Made by a program: the position numbers and the translations under genes
Virus record (IMG/VR): IMGVR_UViG_3300039106_000143
Coordinates: 1-32,051 of that record
DNA length: 32,051 bases
Strand: one strand, 5' to 3'
Source: a virus
Shown here: in pieces, positions 1 through 6,913 of the stretch
Layout of the letters: every line of letters begins with the position of its first letter
How positions within the stretch are numbered: the first letter of the stretch is position 1
Notes under the pieces: generated by a model
The model's input: the letters and a program-made list of their open reading frames with translations, nothing else
Databases searched by the model: none
Told to the model about the DNA's origin: nothing

Positions 1-97
1 TCTATAGATAGCGGGAGCCTCCTAGGTTAGTGATACAGGTCGTTACATCGCATCTGATACACGCAATATTAGGTATTGCTATACGCTGTGTCATACG

Positions 98-535
98 TTA
101 TCGCTTAGTGTTCTTACGTTGCTTAGTTACTGTCGTATGTTTCTCTACTGTGGATTTCTTTGGCAGATCAATAGGCTTAACACCTATCGCATCAAGCTTG
201 CGTTGCACTGCTATTTCTTCGCCCCGTCTTAGTATGTCAGTAACCCTACCAATACCCACGCACAACAGCTTACCGATCTCACGGTAAGTCATCCCCTTCT
301 GTCTTAAGTTGTAAGCCTTTTCGCAGTCATACTTCTTGAGCCACTCGGTCAGGTCTTGTTCTTCAGGATCAACGTATGCGTTAGCAGGATATGAGATCCA
401 GCCAGCTTTGATCGCGTTGGTTACGATGGAAGGAGCTAGATTAAGAAGAGTGATGCGAGCTTGTATGTCTAACGTGTCCTCCTTCTTGATACCATCAACA
501 TCCATCTTCTTATGGAGATAACGCTTGTGATGCAT
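98..535 (-). CDS. HTH DNA-binding protein, hypothetical
   Basis: A 145-residue basic protein and the last gene of the minus-strand series. Residues 80-103 (GMTYREIGKLLCVGIGRVTD) have the pattern of a helix-turn-helix of the kind found in sigma-like or resolvase-like regulators. The C-terminal 40 residues are rich in Lys, Arg and Thr and are probably disordered or contact nucleic acid. The ATG follows the previous stop by one base. No catalytic motif is visible. A role in late regulation or replication control is inference from the HTH and its place after the replication genes. An internal start at residue 11 is possible. Confidence 0.75.
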   Translation of the reverse strand: MHHKRYLHKKMDVDGIKKEDTLDIQARITLLNLAPSIVTNAIKAGWISYPANAYVDPEEQDLTEWLKKYDCEKAYNLRQKGMTYREIGKLLCVGIGRVTDILRRGEEIAVQRKLDAIGVKPIDLPKKSTVEKHTTVTKQRKNTKR

Positions 536-536
536 A

Positions 537-743
537 TTACTCTAGAGTTAAACGCTCTAGCTCGTCCTCTAGATCATAGATGCGCCTTCGTTGTTCGTTA
601 ATCTCACGCTCTAAGCGTCGAGCAAAAGACATTGCTAAGGTAGTGAGATGCGGTGGGAACTGTCCTTCAATTCGCTTCTGCTCTAAGTCACAACGTGGAG
701 TGTCTGTGTCTGGATCTTCCCAGAAGCTTTCTGTGTTAGTCAT
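537..743 (-). CDS. Small coiled-coil protein, SDTPRTD-like family
   Basis: A 68-residue protein. The N-terminal part holds DTDTPR, and a FARRLEREINEQRRR stretch leads into a charged heptad-like helix ending DELERL. The same layout (DTPR, then FAR-x-LE, then coiled coil) occurs in the genes at 5342-5554 and 6158-6397, so the three look paralogous. I chose the ATG at 743 because the bases before it match the ACCATTAACA leader seen before the gene at 7658. A TTG at 761 overlaps the upstream stop as TTGA and would add six residues. The function of this common phage family is unknown. Confidence 0.7.
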   Translation of the reverse strand: MTNTESFWEDPDTDTPRCDLEQKRIEGQFPPHLTTLAMSFARRLEREINEQRRRIYDLEDELERLTLE

Positions 744-757
744 GGGTGTTAATGGTA

Positions 758-1042
758 TCAAAATGGAATGTCATCTTCAGGTCCAAGCGGATCATTGGCT
801 GCAACCTTCTTAACTGATGCTGGCTCACGCTTATCTAGGTCAGCATAGTTACCCAAGATGGGACCCTTCTTTCCTTCTTGTCGTGCTGCTTTGCTAATAG
901 ATTGCACGATCATCCCATCATTACCGTATTGGTCTCGGCCAGACTTGTTGGGGATGAGTGCAATATCCAAATATGTTCCAGCTTTGCCTTTGAATAGGAA
1001 TGCTTTGTCGATCTTTGTAACGTCAATCTTACCGGTTTGCAT
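758..1042 (-). CDS. Putative single-stranded DNA-binding protein
   Basis: A 94-residue protein that ends in the acidic tail GPEDDIPF. This is nearly the same as the C-terminal tip of bacterial SSB proteins, which docks replication and repair partners. The first 65 residues (VTKIDKAFLFKGKAGTYLDI onward) are predicted beta-rich and could form a reduced OB-like fold, but I cannot show homology to SSB. It is transcribed just after the DnaB-type helicase from a gap with its own promoter-like sequence, which fits a replication role. It is shorter than bacterial SSB (about 170 residues). The SSB assignment rests on the tail and the context. Confidence 0.6.
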   Translation of the reverse strand: MQTGKIDVTKIDKAFLFKGKAGTYLDIALIPNKSGRDQYGNDGMIVQSISKAARQEGKKGPILGNYADLDKREPASVKKVAANDPLGPEDDIPF

Positions 1043-1075
1043 GGTGTTTGTGGGTGTTTCTTGCTTTCGTTGGTG

Positions 1076-1104
1076 AGTTTACAGGAATAGTTTATGGCAG
1101 TCAA
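1076..1104 (-). promoter_or_regulatory. Candidate sigma70-like promoter before the SSB-like gene
   Basis: On the minus strand TTGACT (1099-1104) and TAAACT (1076-1081) are separated by 17 bases. That matches the consensus at five of six and four of six positions. It lies in the 75-base gap between the helicase stop and the SSB-like start at 1042, so it could drive the last three genes. An operator-like motif overlaps the -35 box. No transcript data are available. Confidence 0.55.
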
Positions 1105-1116
1105 CCTATCGTTGGG
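1103..1116. promoter_or_regulatory. Operator-like motif overlapping the -35 box
   Basis: Plus-strand AACCTATCGTTGGG matches AACCCATCGTTAGG at 8207-8220 at 12 of 14 positions. Both copies are intergenic and both lie at promoter-like sequences. Binding of a phage regulator is inference. Confidence 0.4.
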
Positions 1117-1117
1117 A

Positions 1118-2413
1118 TTAAGTATCGGGGGAGATTTCACCAAAGCGGCAATACTGACCGTCGTACCATAGCTTTACGGCTCCGCATTCACCGTCACGCT
1201 GCTTGGCGATTGCAATGATGGCTTCACCGCACTTCTGGGAGCGGTCGCGGTTAAGGAGCATTACTAAGTCAGCGTCACGCTCTATCTGACCCGAATCAGC
1301 AAGATCTGTAAGCTTAGGTGATCTTCCCTTCTCTTTCTCGTTCTCTCTGTTGAGTTGCGCTAATGAAACCACAGCAACCTTACACTCGGTTGCAATGCTC
1401 TTAAGTCGTCCGCTGACCTCTGCGATCTCATAGGTTCGCTTCTCGGCAGACTTGGAACCGTGGATCTTTTGAAGGTAGTCGATGATTACCAGCTTCACCC
1501 CCCACTTGCGAACCGCTCGACGGATGGTTGCAGTGATTGCCGCGATGTTGCTTACAGATGAACCAGACACAAAATGGAGCGGACTGGATGCGATCCGAGA
1601 GCAAGCGTGACTCATGGACTTCATCCCGCCTTCGGTCATGTTGCCGGTGCGGATATCCCCCATTGGGACTGACCCGATAGTCGAGACCATGCGACGGACG
1701 ATTGACTCGTCAGACATCTCCAGCGAGACGAACAGAGTGGGAACCTTACCAATGACGGAAGCCGCTTGAGCAAAGGCAATCGCCATTGCGGTCTTACCGA
1801 TGGATGGACGAGCGGCCAAGACGGCAAGTTCTCCAAGCTGGAACCCGTCAGTCATTTCATCCAGCCGATAGAACCCAGAAGTGATGCCAGAGAGTTGACC
1901 CTTTCGTTCAAATCTCTCTTGGGTTGCGTCGATGAATCGCCCAACAACAGACTTTGCGGGTTGAAGCGTCTCTTTGGAGGCATCAATGGCGAGTCCCTGT
2001 TCGGCATTAGAGACGATTTGATCGACTGCGAGGGTGGAGACAGCGGACTCCCTCAATAGACGGTCTCCAGCGATTCGTAGCTGGCGACGATGAGCGGCTT
2101 CAAGAACACCTTTGGCGAACATCGGATAGCTTGCCGGTGATGGGGAGGATTCCATCGCTTTGTTCCAGTCTTCGAACGGGACTGGATTTGAAGCGAAGGA
2201 TTTCTTCCATTCCCGCATGACTTCGGGGAGCGCGATTGGTTTGGACTCAGCGACCAACGACTTCAACACGTCGAAGGTCATCGCTAGAGTCTCAGTCTGA
2301 AACGCTGAGGTCTGGATCTCAGCGAACGCATCCGAGCAGGTATCAACCCCACCGTTGAGACAACAACCAATGACGGCAAATTCGTCGTCTACAGCGTAAA
2401 ACGGATCGTTCAT
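1118..2413 (-). CDS. DnaB-type replicative helicase
   Basis: A 431-residue hexameric-helicase family protein expected to unwind phage DNA at the fork. The N-terminal DnaB-like helical region covers about residues 5-110. The RecA-like core carries Walker A ARPSIGKT at 201-208, the SLEMS motif near 230-234, Walker B VIIDYLQ at 309-315, and later LAQLNRE and DSGQIERDAD. The length is close to bacterial DnaB (about 470). The ATG at 2413 gives a four-base ATGA overlap with the DUF1376 gene. A longer frame to 2500 exists but would overlap that gene much more. The partner upstream gene probably loads this helicase. Confidence 0.95.
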   Translation of the reverse strand: MNDPFYAVDDEFAVIGCCLNGGVDTCSDAFAEIQTSAFQTETLAMTFDVLKSLVAESKPIALPEVMREWKKSFASNPVPFEDWNKAMESSPSPASYPMFAKGVLEAAHRRQLRIAGDRLLRESAVSTLAVDQIVSNAEQGLAIDASKETLQPAKSVVGRFIDATQERFERKGQLSGITSGFYRLDEMTDGFQLGELAVLAARPSIGKTAMAIAFAQAASVIGKVPTLFVSLEMSDESIVRRMVSTIGSVPMGDIRTGNMTEGGMKSMSHACSRIASSPLHFVSGSSVSNIAAITATIRRAVRKWGVKLVIIDYLQKIHGSKSAEKRTYEIAEVSGRLKSIATECKVAVVSLAQLNRENEKEKGRSPKLTDLADSGQIERDADLVMLLNRDRSQKCGEAIIAIAKQRDGECGAVKLWYDGQYCRFGEISPDT

Positions 2414-3192
2414 TGGTAGTCCGCAATGTTGAGGCTGAGGTTGACGGATTTGGCTTGAGGTTGTTGTTGCTGCTTTCCGGTTGGGAATATCCCTTTCCAA
2501 CCGGAAGCGATTGAGTTCTCAACAGCAGACGGGAACTCAGCAGGAGAAAACTCGTTGGACCACTTAGTGAGTGATGCTGTGAGTCCAGTTTTCTTGTATC
2601 CCTCTTTACGCTCCGATTTGTACTGAAGCCAGAGCTTGACGGCTTGAAGACAGTTCTCTGTCTGAAAGCTGTTTGGTAACTCAACACCGAAGCCAACATC
2701 CCACGGCGACTTCGGAGACGCTGTATCTTTCTTATTAGGAGTAGGAGATGGAGATGGAGAGTTGGATTTCGGTTGGGTGTCCGGTTGATCGTCCGGTTGC
2801 AACACCGGTTCAACCGCGGTTGAATTTTGGTTGGATTCACTTTTACGCTCCAGAGCCTCCAATCTGCGTTTTTCTGCGGATAACTTGCCTTTTGCCGATT
2901 GGCTCTGCAAAAACTTGCCCTTTTCGGTCCTTACAGATTCGAGCCTCTTGTTTCTTAGCAGACCATCATCGCAGTGATCGAACTTGGCCAGCACGTCAAC
3001 CGAGACGCAACCGCCAGCCAACCGCTGTTGCTTTTCGGTTTCAACCGGAATTGAACCGCGGTTCCATTGGTGGCAAAGAAGTCGGATAAATTGACCAACT
3101 TCTTCTTGGGACATTTCGATGGTTCCAGCTAGGAAGTCATCGGTGTATAACTGAAAGGCTGGAGCCTTACGGGTCTTCTTGTCTTCGTTCAT
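2410..3192 (-). CDS. DUF1376-type replication protein, likely helicase loader or initiator
   Basis: A 260-residue protein. Residues about 10-70 (AFQLYTDDFLAGT, then EEVGQFIRLLCHQWNRGSIP) are typical of the DUF1376/YdaU domain of phage replication proteins. A low-complexity linker rich in Pro, Ser, Asn and Gln covers about 115-165. The C-terminal part has LTKWSNEF and IASGWKGIFP, a pattern like the short C-terminal domain of DnaT or phage primosomal proteins. It is joined by ATGA to the DnaB-type helicase, so a loader role is a reasonable inference. Biochemical function is not shown by sequence alone. Confidence 0.85.
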   Translation of the reverse strand: MNEDKKTRKAPAFQLYTDDFLAGTIEMSQEEVGQFIRLLCHQWNRGSIPVETEKQQRLAGGCVSVDVLAKFDHCDDGLLRNKRLESVRTEKGKFLQSQSAKGKLSAEKRRLEALERKSESNQNSTAVEPVLQPDDQPDTQPKSNSPSPSPTPNKKDTASPKSPWDVGFGVELPNSFQTENCLQAVKLWLQYKSERKEGYKKTGLTASLTKWSNEFSPAEFPSAVENSIASGWKGIFPTGKQQQQPQAKSVNLSLNIADYQ

Positions 3193-3222
3193 GTAACAAA
3201 CAGAAACCCCACCCAGACCGTG

Positions 3223-3323
3223 CTAGGAACTCCCGCTGAAGCGACGGGACGTGTCACGGAAAGGGTGGGGAAAAGTTGGTTGAACATGGCTTCAGGTATG
3301 GTGCGTCAACGCTCGCTTCCTAG
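3223..3323. repeat. Intergenic region with a widely spaced inverted repeat
   Basis: The 153-base gap 3193-3345 before the replication operon holds CTAGGAA at 3223-3229 and TTCCTAG at 3317-3323, a perfect seven-base inverted pair 87 bases apart. A TTGACG lies at 3304-3309 on the minus strand, but no good -10 follows at 16-18 bases. I see no gene here. It may hold regulatory sites or the replication origin, but nothing decides this. Confidence 0.3.
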
Positions 3324-3345
3324 GGCTTGCGCTGACTCCTTACTC

Positions 3346-3528
3346 CTAACTCGGCTTTGGACCTTCGTCCAGAGAAAACTTGTCGTAGAACTCGGCTTTC
3401 GGTCGAACGTAGAAGTAACCCTCACGCTCGTAGACTACGCACAACCGCTTGGTCTCACCGATACGCAATTGAGCTTCGGAGATGTACTCAACGGTGAGAT
3501 TCTGATTGGTCTTGGATCTGTATTTCAT
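3346..3528 (-). CDS. Small hypothetical protein
   Basis: A 60-residue protein with alternating hydrophobic and charged residues (RLCVVYEREGYFYVRP), suggesting a small beta-rich fold. It starts with an ATGA overlap on the upstream gene, which supports its reality. There is no recognised family. It is the last gene before the gap that precedes the replication operon. Confidence 0.65.
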   Translation of the reverse strand: MKYRSKTNQNLTVEYISEAQLRIGETKRLCVVYEREGYFYVRPKAEFYDKFSLDEGPKPS

Positions 3529-3764
3529 TGTTTTAGACGGTAATGCACGACGGGATAAACACCGCGAGATCCAGACATTACGCGAAACTTTTTGGACTCT
3601 ATCAATCCGTTTTTGACTGATTTACAGAGGACAATTCCCGCAGCGTTATTGGTAATTTTCCACTCATCAGCCCACTGTGCGGAGGTCTTAAACCCTTCTG
3701 GGACTGGTTCTGGCTGGTTGGCTATTGCGAGCCTAAGCTGTCTTAAAAGCTCGGCAGAGTCCAT
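3525..3764 (-). CDS. Putative winged-helix-like DNA-binding protein
   Basis: A 79-residue protein from the ATG at 3764; the ATG at 3785 would add seven residues. After a short helical N-terminus, the stretch FKTSAQWADEWKIT then LCKSVKNGLIESKKFRV then GVYPVVHYRL resembles a compact winged helix, with an HTH followed by a wing. Similar small proteins occur in phage early regions. It overlaps the phosphoesterase gene end by 22 bases. Start choice is uncertain because no strong ribosome site is visible before either ATG. Confidence 0.6.
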   Translation of the reverse strand: MDSAELLRQLRLAIANQPEPVPEGFKTSAQWADEWKITNNAAGIVLCKSVKNGLIESKKFRVMSGSRGVYPVVHYRLKQ

Positions 3765-4492
3765 TTCTGTTCGTTTTGAGGCCATTGGTGGAGGTAGAGT
3801 TGCGCTGAGTTGTCTGTGTATTCCCCAAAAACAATCCCGTGGGACCATGCTAGGGTTGATCGTCGTTTGCTCGCGTAATCCATCGCTGGAATGTCTGCAA
3901 GAGTTCCAACACAATAGCCAATCGGATTTGATTGAGTGCGACCAGTCGCTTGACCTGCTCTGTGAGCATGAGCCACAACGCAGTTACCAAATGTTTCAGC
4001 GGAATCACGCAAGAAGTTTTCACCGAATAAGACTCCATGTCCCCACCGAAATCCACCCAACTTGTAAAAGGATCTGTAGTGACAATCATTGTATTTGATA
4101 AACGTATGACAGTGTTTCTCAATTGGTTTTAGCATTCGTTCCCATACAGCTTCAGCAAAACCTCTTACAACAGCGTTATGATGATTGAGATACTTCTTAG
4201 CTCGTTCGTCATGGTTGCCCATTGTGAAGACTGTTGGTCTCAATTCATCCAAGAACTTTGCTCCCTCTTGAATGTCGTCGAGATAGTCATCGGCTTGATC
4301 CGAGTCTTGAGGGTCTCGGAGTGAACCAGACCGCAACGATGCAAGATCGTACGCGTCTCCGAGGTGAATTACTTCGTGCGGTTTGAACTTCTCGCGAAAC
4401 AAAAGCACCGCAGCGAGTGCGTCTCGATTGGCTCTGTTTCCATGACTGCAACCAATCGCCATCACTCGGCGTTGGTGCTGTGTAATGTTCAC
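3743..4492 (-). CDS. Calcineurin-like metallophosphoesterase
   Basis: A 249-residue member of the dimetal phosphoesterase superfamily. Motifs in order are GCSHGN (14-19), HLGDAYD (43-49), GNHDE (92-96), WGHG (150-153) and AHAH (174-177). The first motif is normally D-x-H; here the Asp position holds Cys15, so one metal ligand is altered. The substrate is unknown. The start is GTG at 4492; an ATG at 4462 just before the first motif is possible. A 67-base gap lies upstream. Phages carry such enzymes in DNA metabolism or against host defences, but nothing here picks a role. Confidence 0.85.
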   Translation of the reverse strand: MNITQHQRRVMAIGCSHGNRANRDALAAVLLFREKFKPHEVIHLGDAYDLASLRSGSLRDPQDSDQADDYLDDIQEGAKFLDELRPTVFTMGNHDERAKKYLNHHNAVVRGFAEAVWERMLKPIEKHCHTFIKYNDCHYRSFYKLGGFRWGHGVLFGENFLRDSAETFGNCVVAHAHRAGQATGRTQSNPIGYCVGTLADIPAMDYASKRRSTLAWSHGIVFGEYTDNSAQLYLHQWPQNEQKWTLPSF

Positions 4493-4559
4493 AATGCTGA
4501 AGAATCATAGAATTAGAGCTTAATCAAGACACACTCGCGTTGATTATCGTTATATTTGG

Positions 4560-4835
4560 TTACTTTCTGAACTTGTTGTTGCGTATAGCCCAGACCCAAT
4601 AGTCAGAGACTCCATACTTTGTGGAGAGTTCCTTTGCAGTGAAGCTCTTATGAGAGTTCCTGACCGCTTCAACTACCCATTGCGGTATCTTCTGACCTTT
4701 GGGTCGTCCACGACCGCGCTTGGTCTTCTTGCTGAGTGGTTTCCACTGCGGTTCCTCAACTGCAACCGTCTTGTGGACTCCTAACAGTCTTGCGATTGCT
4801 TCTTTAGTAATTCCGATTTTGGTTAGTATGCTCAT
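4560..4835 (-). CDS. AT-hook and HTH protein
   Basis: A 91-residue basic protein. KRGRGRPKGQ in the middle carries an AT-hook core (RGRP), which binds the minor groove of AT-rich DNA. The C-terminal part (FTAKELSTKYGVSDYWVWAI then RNNKFRK) looks like a helix-turn-helix. Residues 7-22 (ITKEAIARLLGVHKT) may form a second small HTH. The C-terminus is similar to that of the adjacent upstream gene (VRHNKIRK). It starts with an ATGA overlap. A regulatory or nucleoid-like role is inferred from these motifs. Confidence 0.7.
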   Translation of the reverse strand: MSILTKIGITKEAIARLLGVHKTVAVEEPQWKPLSKKTKRGRGRPKGQKIPQWVVEAVRNSHKSFTAKELSTKYGVSDYWVWAIRNNKFRK

Positions 4836-4999
4836 TTTCTAATCTTGTTATGTCTGACTTTGTGTATCCAACCCAAGCTAACCGAGTAATCTTCTTTGAT
4901 CTGTCTGTATGTTTTGTTTTTGCTAATGTCTTCAAGCACTTCTAATACAACTGCTTGTGGTATGTGTCCTCTAAGTGGTATGTATGTTGATTGTCTCAT
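4832..4999 (-). CDS. Small HTH protein
   Basis: A 55-residue protein. Residues about 25-55 (ISKNKTYRQIKEDYSVSLGW then IHKVRHNKIRK) have an HTH pattern and share the ending with the next gene (AIRNNKFRK). The two may be paralogues, or share a common DNA-binding end. ATGA junctions at both ends strongly support the frame. The base composition is more AT-rich than the structural genes, as in the neighbouring gene. Confidence 0.65.
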   Translation of the reverse strand: MRQSTYIPLRGHIPQAVVLEVLEDISKNKTYRQIKEDYSVSLGWIHKVRHNKIRK

Positions 5000-5145
5000 T
5001 TTGTTGCTTTGCCTCTTTTTCTGGTCCAGAAGCTAGTGAACTCTGTTTTCTTAGCTTTGGCTGCTCTGACCGCTTCTCCAACGTCTTTGCGGCTTAGGAC
5101 TTTGATGCCGGTCCCTTCTCGCATGATCTCTTGAACTGATCTCAT
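4996..5145 (-). CDS. Small basic hypothetical protein
   Basis: A 49-residue protein (MRSVQEIMREGTGIKVLSRK then mostly Ala, Lys and Arg). It is strongly basic, and the central segment AVRAAKAKKTEF is probably helical. The frame continues upstream, but the ATG at 5145 gives an ATGA overlap with the previous gene, which fits the pattern of the operon. No family is recognised. Nucleic-acid binding is possible from its charge only. Confidence 0.55.
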   Translation of the reverse strand: MRSVQEIMREGTGIKVLSRKDVGEAVRAAKAKKTEFTSFWTRKRGKATK

Positions 5146-5345
5146 GGATTTTCCGTAAGTGACTTGATGTATCGGTTTCTTTGCCGTGGTGTCAGTCCTA
5201 TGATGTAGTTCAGCACCTCGACCGAATTGATTGAGTGGAGTAGTTTCCAGTGCGGTCTTGCCGGTTCCAATTCTTTCGCTCGCTTCATGTCCGCCACCAC
5301 AATTTCGCCAGTCATGGTGTGTCGGTAGATGAATGCGGGGTTCAT
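5142..5345 (-). CDS. Small hypothetical protein
   Basis: A 67-residue protein starting MNPAFIYRHTMTGEIVVADM, with a mixed N-terminal part and a helical C-terminal part (LNYIIGLTPRQRNRYIKSL). The ATG at 5345 overlaps the upstream stop as ATGA. No known family or motif is visible. Confidence 0.6.
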   Translation of the reverse strand: MNPAFIYRHTMTGEIVVADMKRAKELEPARPHWKLLHSINSVEVLNYIIGLTPRQRNRYIKSLTENP

Positions 5346-5554
5346 CTTCCCTCCAACCATTTTTCGAGGTCATGGAGTTCATCCACTTTGGCTTCGAGTT
5401 CTTTGATCCGCTTGTTCGCTCCAGCCAGTTGCCTCTCTAGCTGACGGGCGAAGCCAGCCTTCACGAAGTGCTGGAACGCCACGGTGACAACCGGCTGTCG
5501 GTCTGTGCGCGGGGTATCGCTGACCATTTTGTTGGCGTTAACAACATGGCTCAC
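5342..5554 (-). CDS. Coiled-coil protein, SDTPRTD family
   Basis: A 70-residue protein. VSDTPRTD at 11-18 and GFARQLERQL lead into the heptad-like helix IKELEAKVDELHDLEKWLEG. This is the family pattern shared with the genes at 537-743 and 6158-6397. The family is common in phages and of unknown function. The start at 5554 overlaps the upstream stop as ATGA; M10 is a possible alternative start that would match the usual family N-terminus better. Confidence 0.65.
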   Translation of the reverse strand: MSHVVNANKMVSDTPRTDRQPVVTVAFQHFVKAGFARQLERQLAGANKRIKELEAKVDELHDLEKWLEGR

Positions 5555-5967
5555 GGCTTCACCTCCTTCCCAATCTTAGCGTCGTCCCATCCTTGCAACA
5601 GGTTGTCCATTCGGATGGTCCTCATGCTCGGAGATGGAGGGTTGACGAATGCGTACATTGCGTTGCCAGCTATTTCGATTTCTCGGATGCGTTGATCGTA
5701 GAACTTCCTCTCACCTTCTAGCTTGTCCCACAGAGCGCGGAGACGGTTTTCAAGTTGGGTGACACAGGATTGAAGCTCGCGGATCTTTGTGGCCTGTGGG
5801 TCGGCAAACCATTGCTCCTTCATAATCCGAAGCACTTCTTTGGCTGCATCAGTAGCGGGTATGGATTCATTGACCGTGAATCCACCATCCAGATCGACCC
5901 GCATGATCTGCGTCGTTGGGTTGGATATCGGGTGGCTGTTGGTTGAAAAGTAGCTTGGTTCGCTCAT
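5551..5967 (-). CDS. Coiled-coil hypothetical protein
   Basis: A 138-residue protein from the ATG at 5967, which makes an ATGA overlap. The N-terminal 45 residues are Ser-, Asn- and Pro-rich and probably flexible. Residues about 50-110 (EVLRIMKEQW through RELQSCVTQLENRLRALWDK to YDQRIREIEI) form a predicted coiled coil. It lies between two SDTPRTD-type coiled-coil genes and may be a distant relative without the signature. Function unknown. Confidence 0.65.
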   Translation of the reverse strand: MSEPSYFSTNSHPISNPTTQIMRVDLDGGFTVNESIPATDAAKEVLRIMKEQWFADPQATKIRELQSCVTQLENRLRALWDKLEGERKFYDQRIREIEIAGNAMYAFVNPPSPSMRTIRMDNLLQGWDDAKIGKEVKP

Positions 5968-6161
5968 TTGCACTCCTTCCATTTGAACTGAGGTTTCCCG
6001 CTCTTGTCGGCCACCCACTCTGCATGGCCTGCTAAAACTGCCTGTTGCTGCATTTCATTAGTCCCTCTATCAAACCCCTTGATCAGCCCCATCGTAGCCA
6101 AAAACACGAACAACAGAGTACATGGAATCACTAGCGAGTATTGCCAGCATTTGTCGTTCAC
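5964..6161 (-). CDS. Small single-pass membrane protein
   Basis: A 65-residue protein. Residues about 9-27 (SLVIPCTLLFVFLATMGLI) form one membrane segment, followed by a polar tail AEWVADKSGKPQFKWKEC, an ending often seen in small phage proteins. The GTG at 6161 is preferred: it overlaps the upstream stop as GTGA and has GGAGG nine bases before it. Another GTG at 6185 adds eight residues. The topology suggests a short cytoplasmic start and an outside tail, or the reverse. Function unknown. Confidence 0.6.
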   Translation of the reverse strand: MNDKCWQYSLVIPCTLLFVFLATMGLIKGFDRGTNEMQQQAVLAGHAEWVADKSGKPQFKWKECK

Positions 6162-6397
6162 GGCAACGGCCCTCCATTCTCCCACAGCAGCAGATCCGCT
6201 CGCATGGCATCGTTCTCCTGCTCTAGTTGGGCGATGCGCATGTGCTGTTCCGCTAGTCGCTCCGCTGCTTCAGCGACTGCCGCGTTGGCCGCGTTGAGTT
6301 CGCCTTCGAGTTGGCGAGCGAATACAGCATCGCAGACCTTCTCTTTTGAATCATGCGGCCAAAATGCTTCGGCATCTGTTCTAGGGGTGTCGCTCAT
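6158..6397 (-). CDS. Coiled-coil protein, SDTPRTD family
   Basis: A 79-residue protein beginning MSDTPRTDAEAFW, then FARQLEGELNAANAAVAEAA and a long helix to the C-terminus. It is the clearest copy of the family also present at 5342-5554 and 537-743. The ATG at 6397 overlaps the upstream stop as ATGA. The family is widespread in tailed phages without a known role; the coiled coil suggests it makes oligomers. Confidence 0.7.
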   Translation of the reverse strand: MSDTPRTDAEAFWPHDSKEKVCDAVFARQLEGELNAANAAVAEAAERLAEQHMRIAQLEQENDAMRADLLLWENGGPLP

Positions 6398-6768
6398 TTC
6401 GTTTCCTCCATCACCCCGCACGGGAGCCATGTTTTGCCGTTGTCGATGCTGTGTTCGTAGTTCACGAACCAATCTTTGCGTGTGTCATCGTTTCCCGATG
6501 TTTGAATCAACCATCGGTAGTCTTGTTTTGAAAAATCCCTCATCCACGCACCCAGCGGCACCTCATCCGCAGTCCACGGGCGGAATGTTGGGGTGGGTTT
6601 GATGCGGTAGTAACAGTTATCAAAATCCCAACACGGCTCATCTATATCGGACCAATCTGGCTTCAAAGACTCTTTTGGATTCCAATGCTTGCCATGCCGT
6701 TGGACCTCCTTCCCATCCACAAATGCCTGCATCACGCGGATGGCTTCTTTGGTTTGTTCGATGTTCAT
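6394..6768 (-). CDS. Hypothetical protein, Trp-rich phage family
   Basis: A 124-residue protein. Residues 1-22 are helical (MNIEQTKEAIRVMQAFVDGK). The middle has W-D-x-D-N-C-Y-Y-R-I-K-P and TFRPWTADEVPLGAWM, a pattern I have seen in hypothetical phage proteins with a YRI-KP core. The ATG at 6768 overlaps the RHH gene by ATGA. No catalytic motif is visible, and the role is unknown. Confidence 0.65.
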   Translation of the reverse strand: MNIEQTKEAIRVMQAFVDGKEVQRHGKHWNPKESLKPDWSDIDEPCWDFDNCYYRIKPTPTFRPWTADEVPLGAWMRDFSKQDYRWLIQTSGNDDTRKDWFVNYEHSIDNGKTWLPCGVMEETK

Positions 6769-6902
6769 TTCGATTCCTTCTTCTTCTCCAGCCACTCGCG
6801 GATGATTCTATCCGCTAGATGTTGGGTTTTGATGCCTTCGCTCTGGCAGTATTCTTTGAGTAGTTTGTGAGTGTCTTCCGATATGATGACTGATTTGTTC
6901 AT
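6765..6902 (-). CDS. Ribbon-helix-helix (CopG/Arc-like) protein
   Basis: A 45-residue protein. The N-terminal strand NKSVIISED followed by helix THKLLKEYCQSEG and helix TQHLADRIIREWLEKK fits a ribbon-helix-helix DNA-binding fold, where the strand pairs in a dimer and enters the major groove. Such proteins often repress their own operon or act as phage repressors or antitoxins. No toxin-like partner is adjacent. The ATG at 6902 lies 11 bases after the upstream stop, and the downstream junction is ATGA. Confidence 0.65.
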   Translation of the reverse strand: MNKSVIISEDTHKLLKEYCQSEGIKTQHLADRIIREWLEKKKESK

Positions 6903-6913
6903 AAATTTTTCTA

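Noticed and set aside
30-287. Plus-strand frame at the left end
   Set aside because: It overlaps the HTH gene on the opposite strand and has no motif or ribosome site; no other plus-strand gene is supported in the window.
2743-2830. Short sequence repeats (GGAGATGGAGATGGAGA and GGTTG-type units) as a regulatory repeat or iteron origin
   Set aside because: They lie within the Pro/Ser/Gln-rich linker of the DUF1376-type protein and are explained by its low-complexity codons. An origin here cannot be excluded but is not supported.
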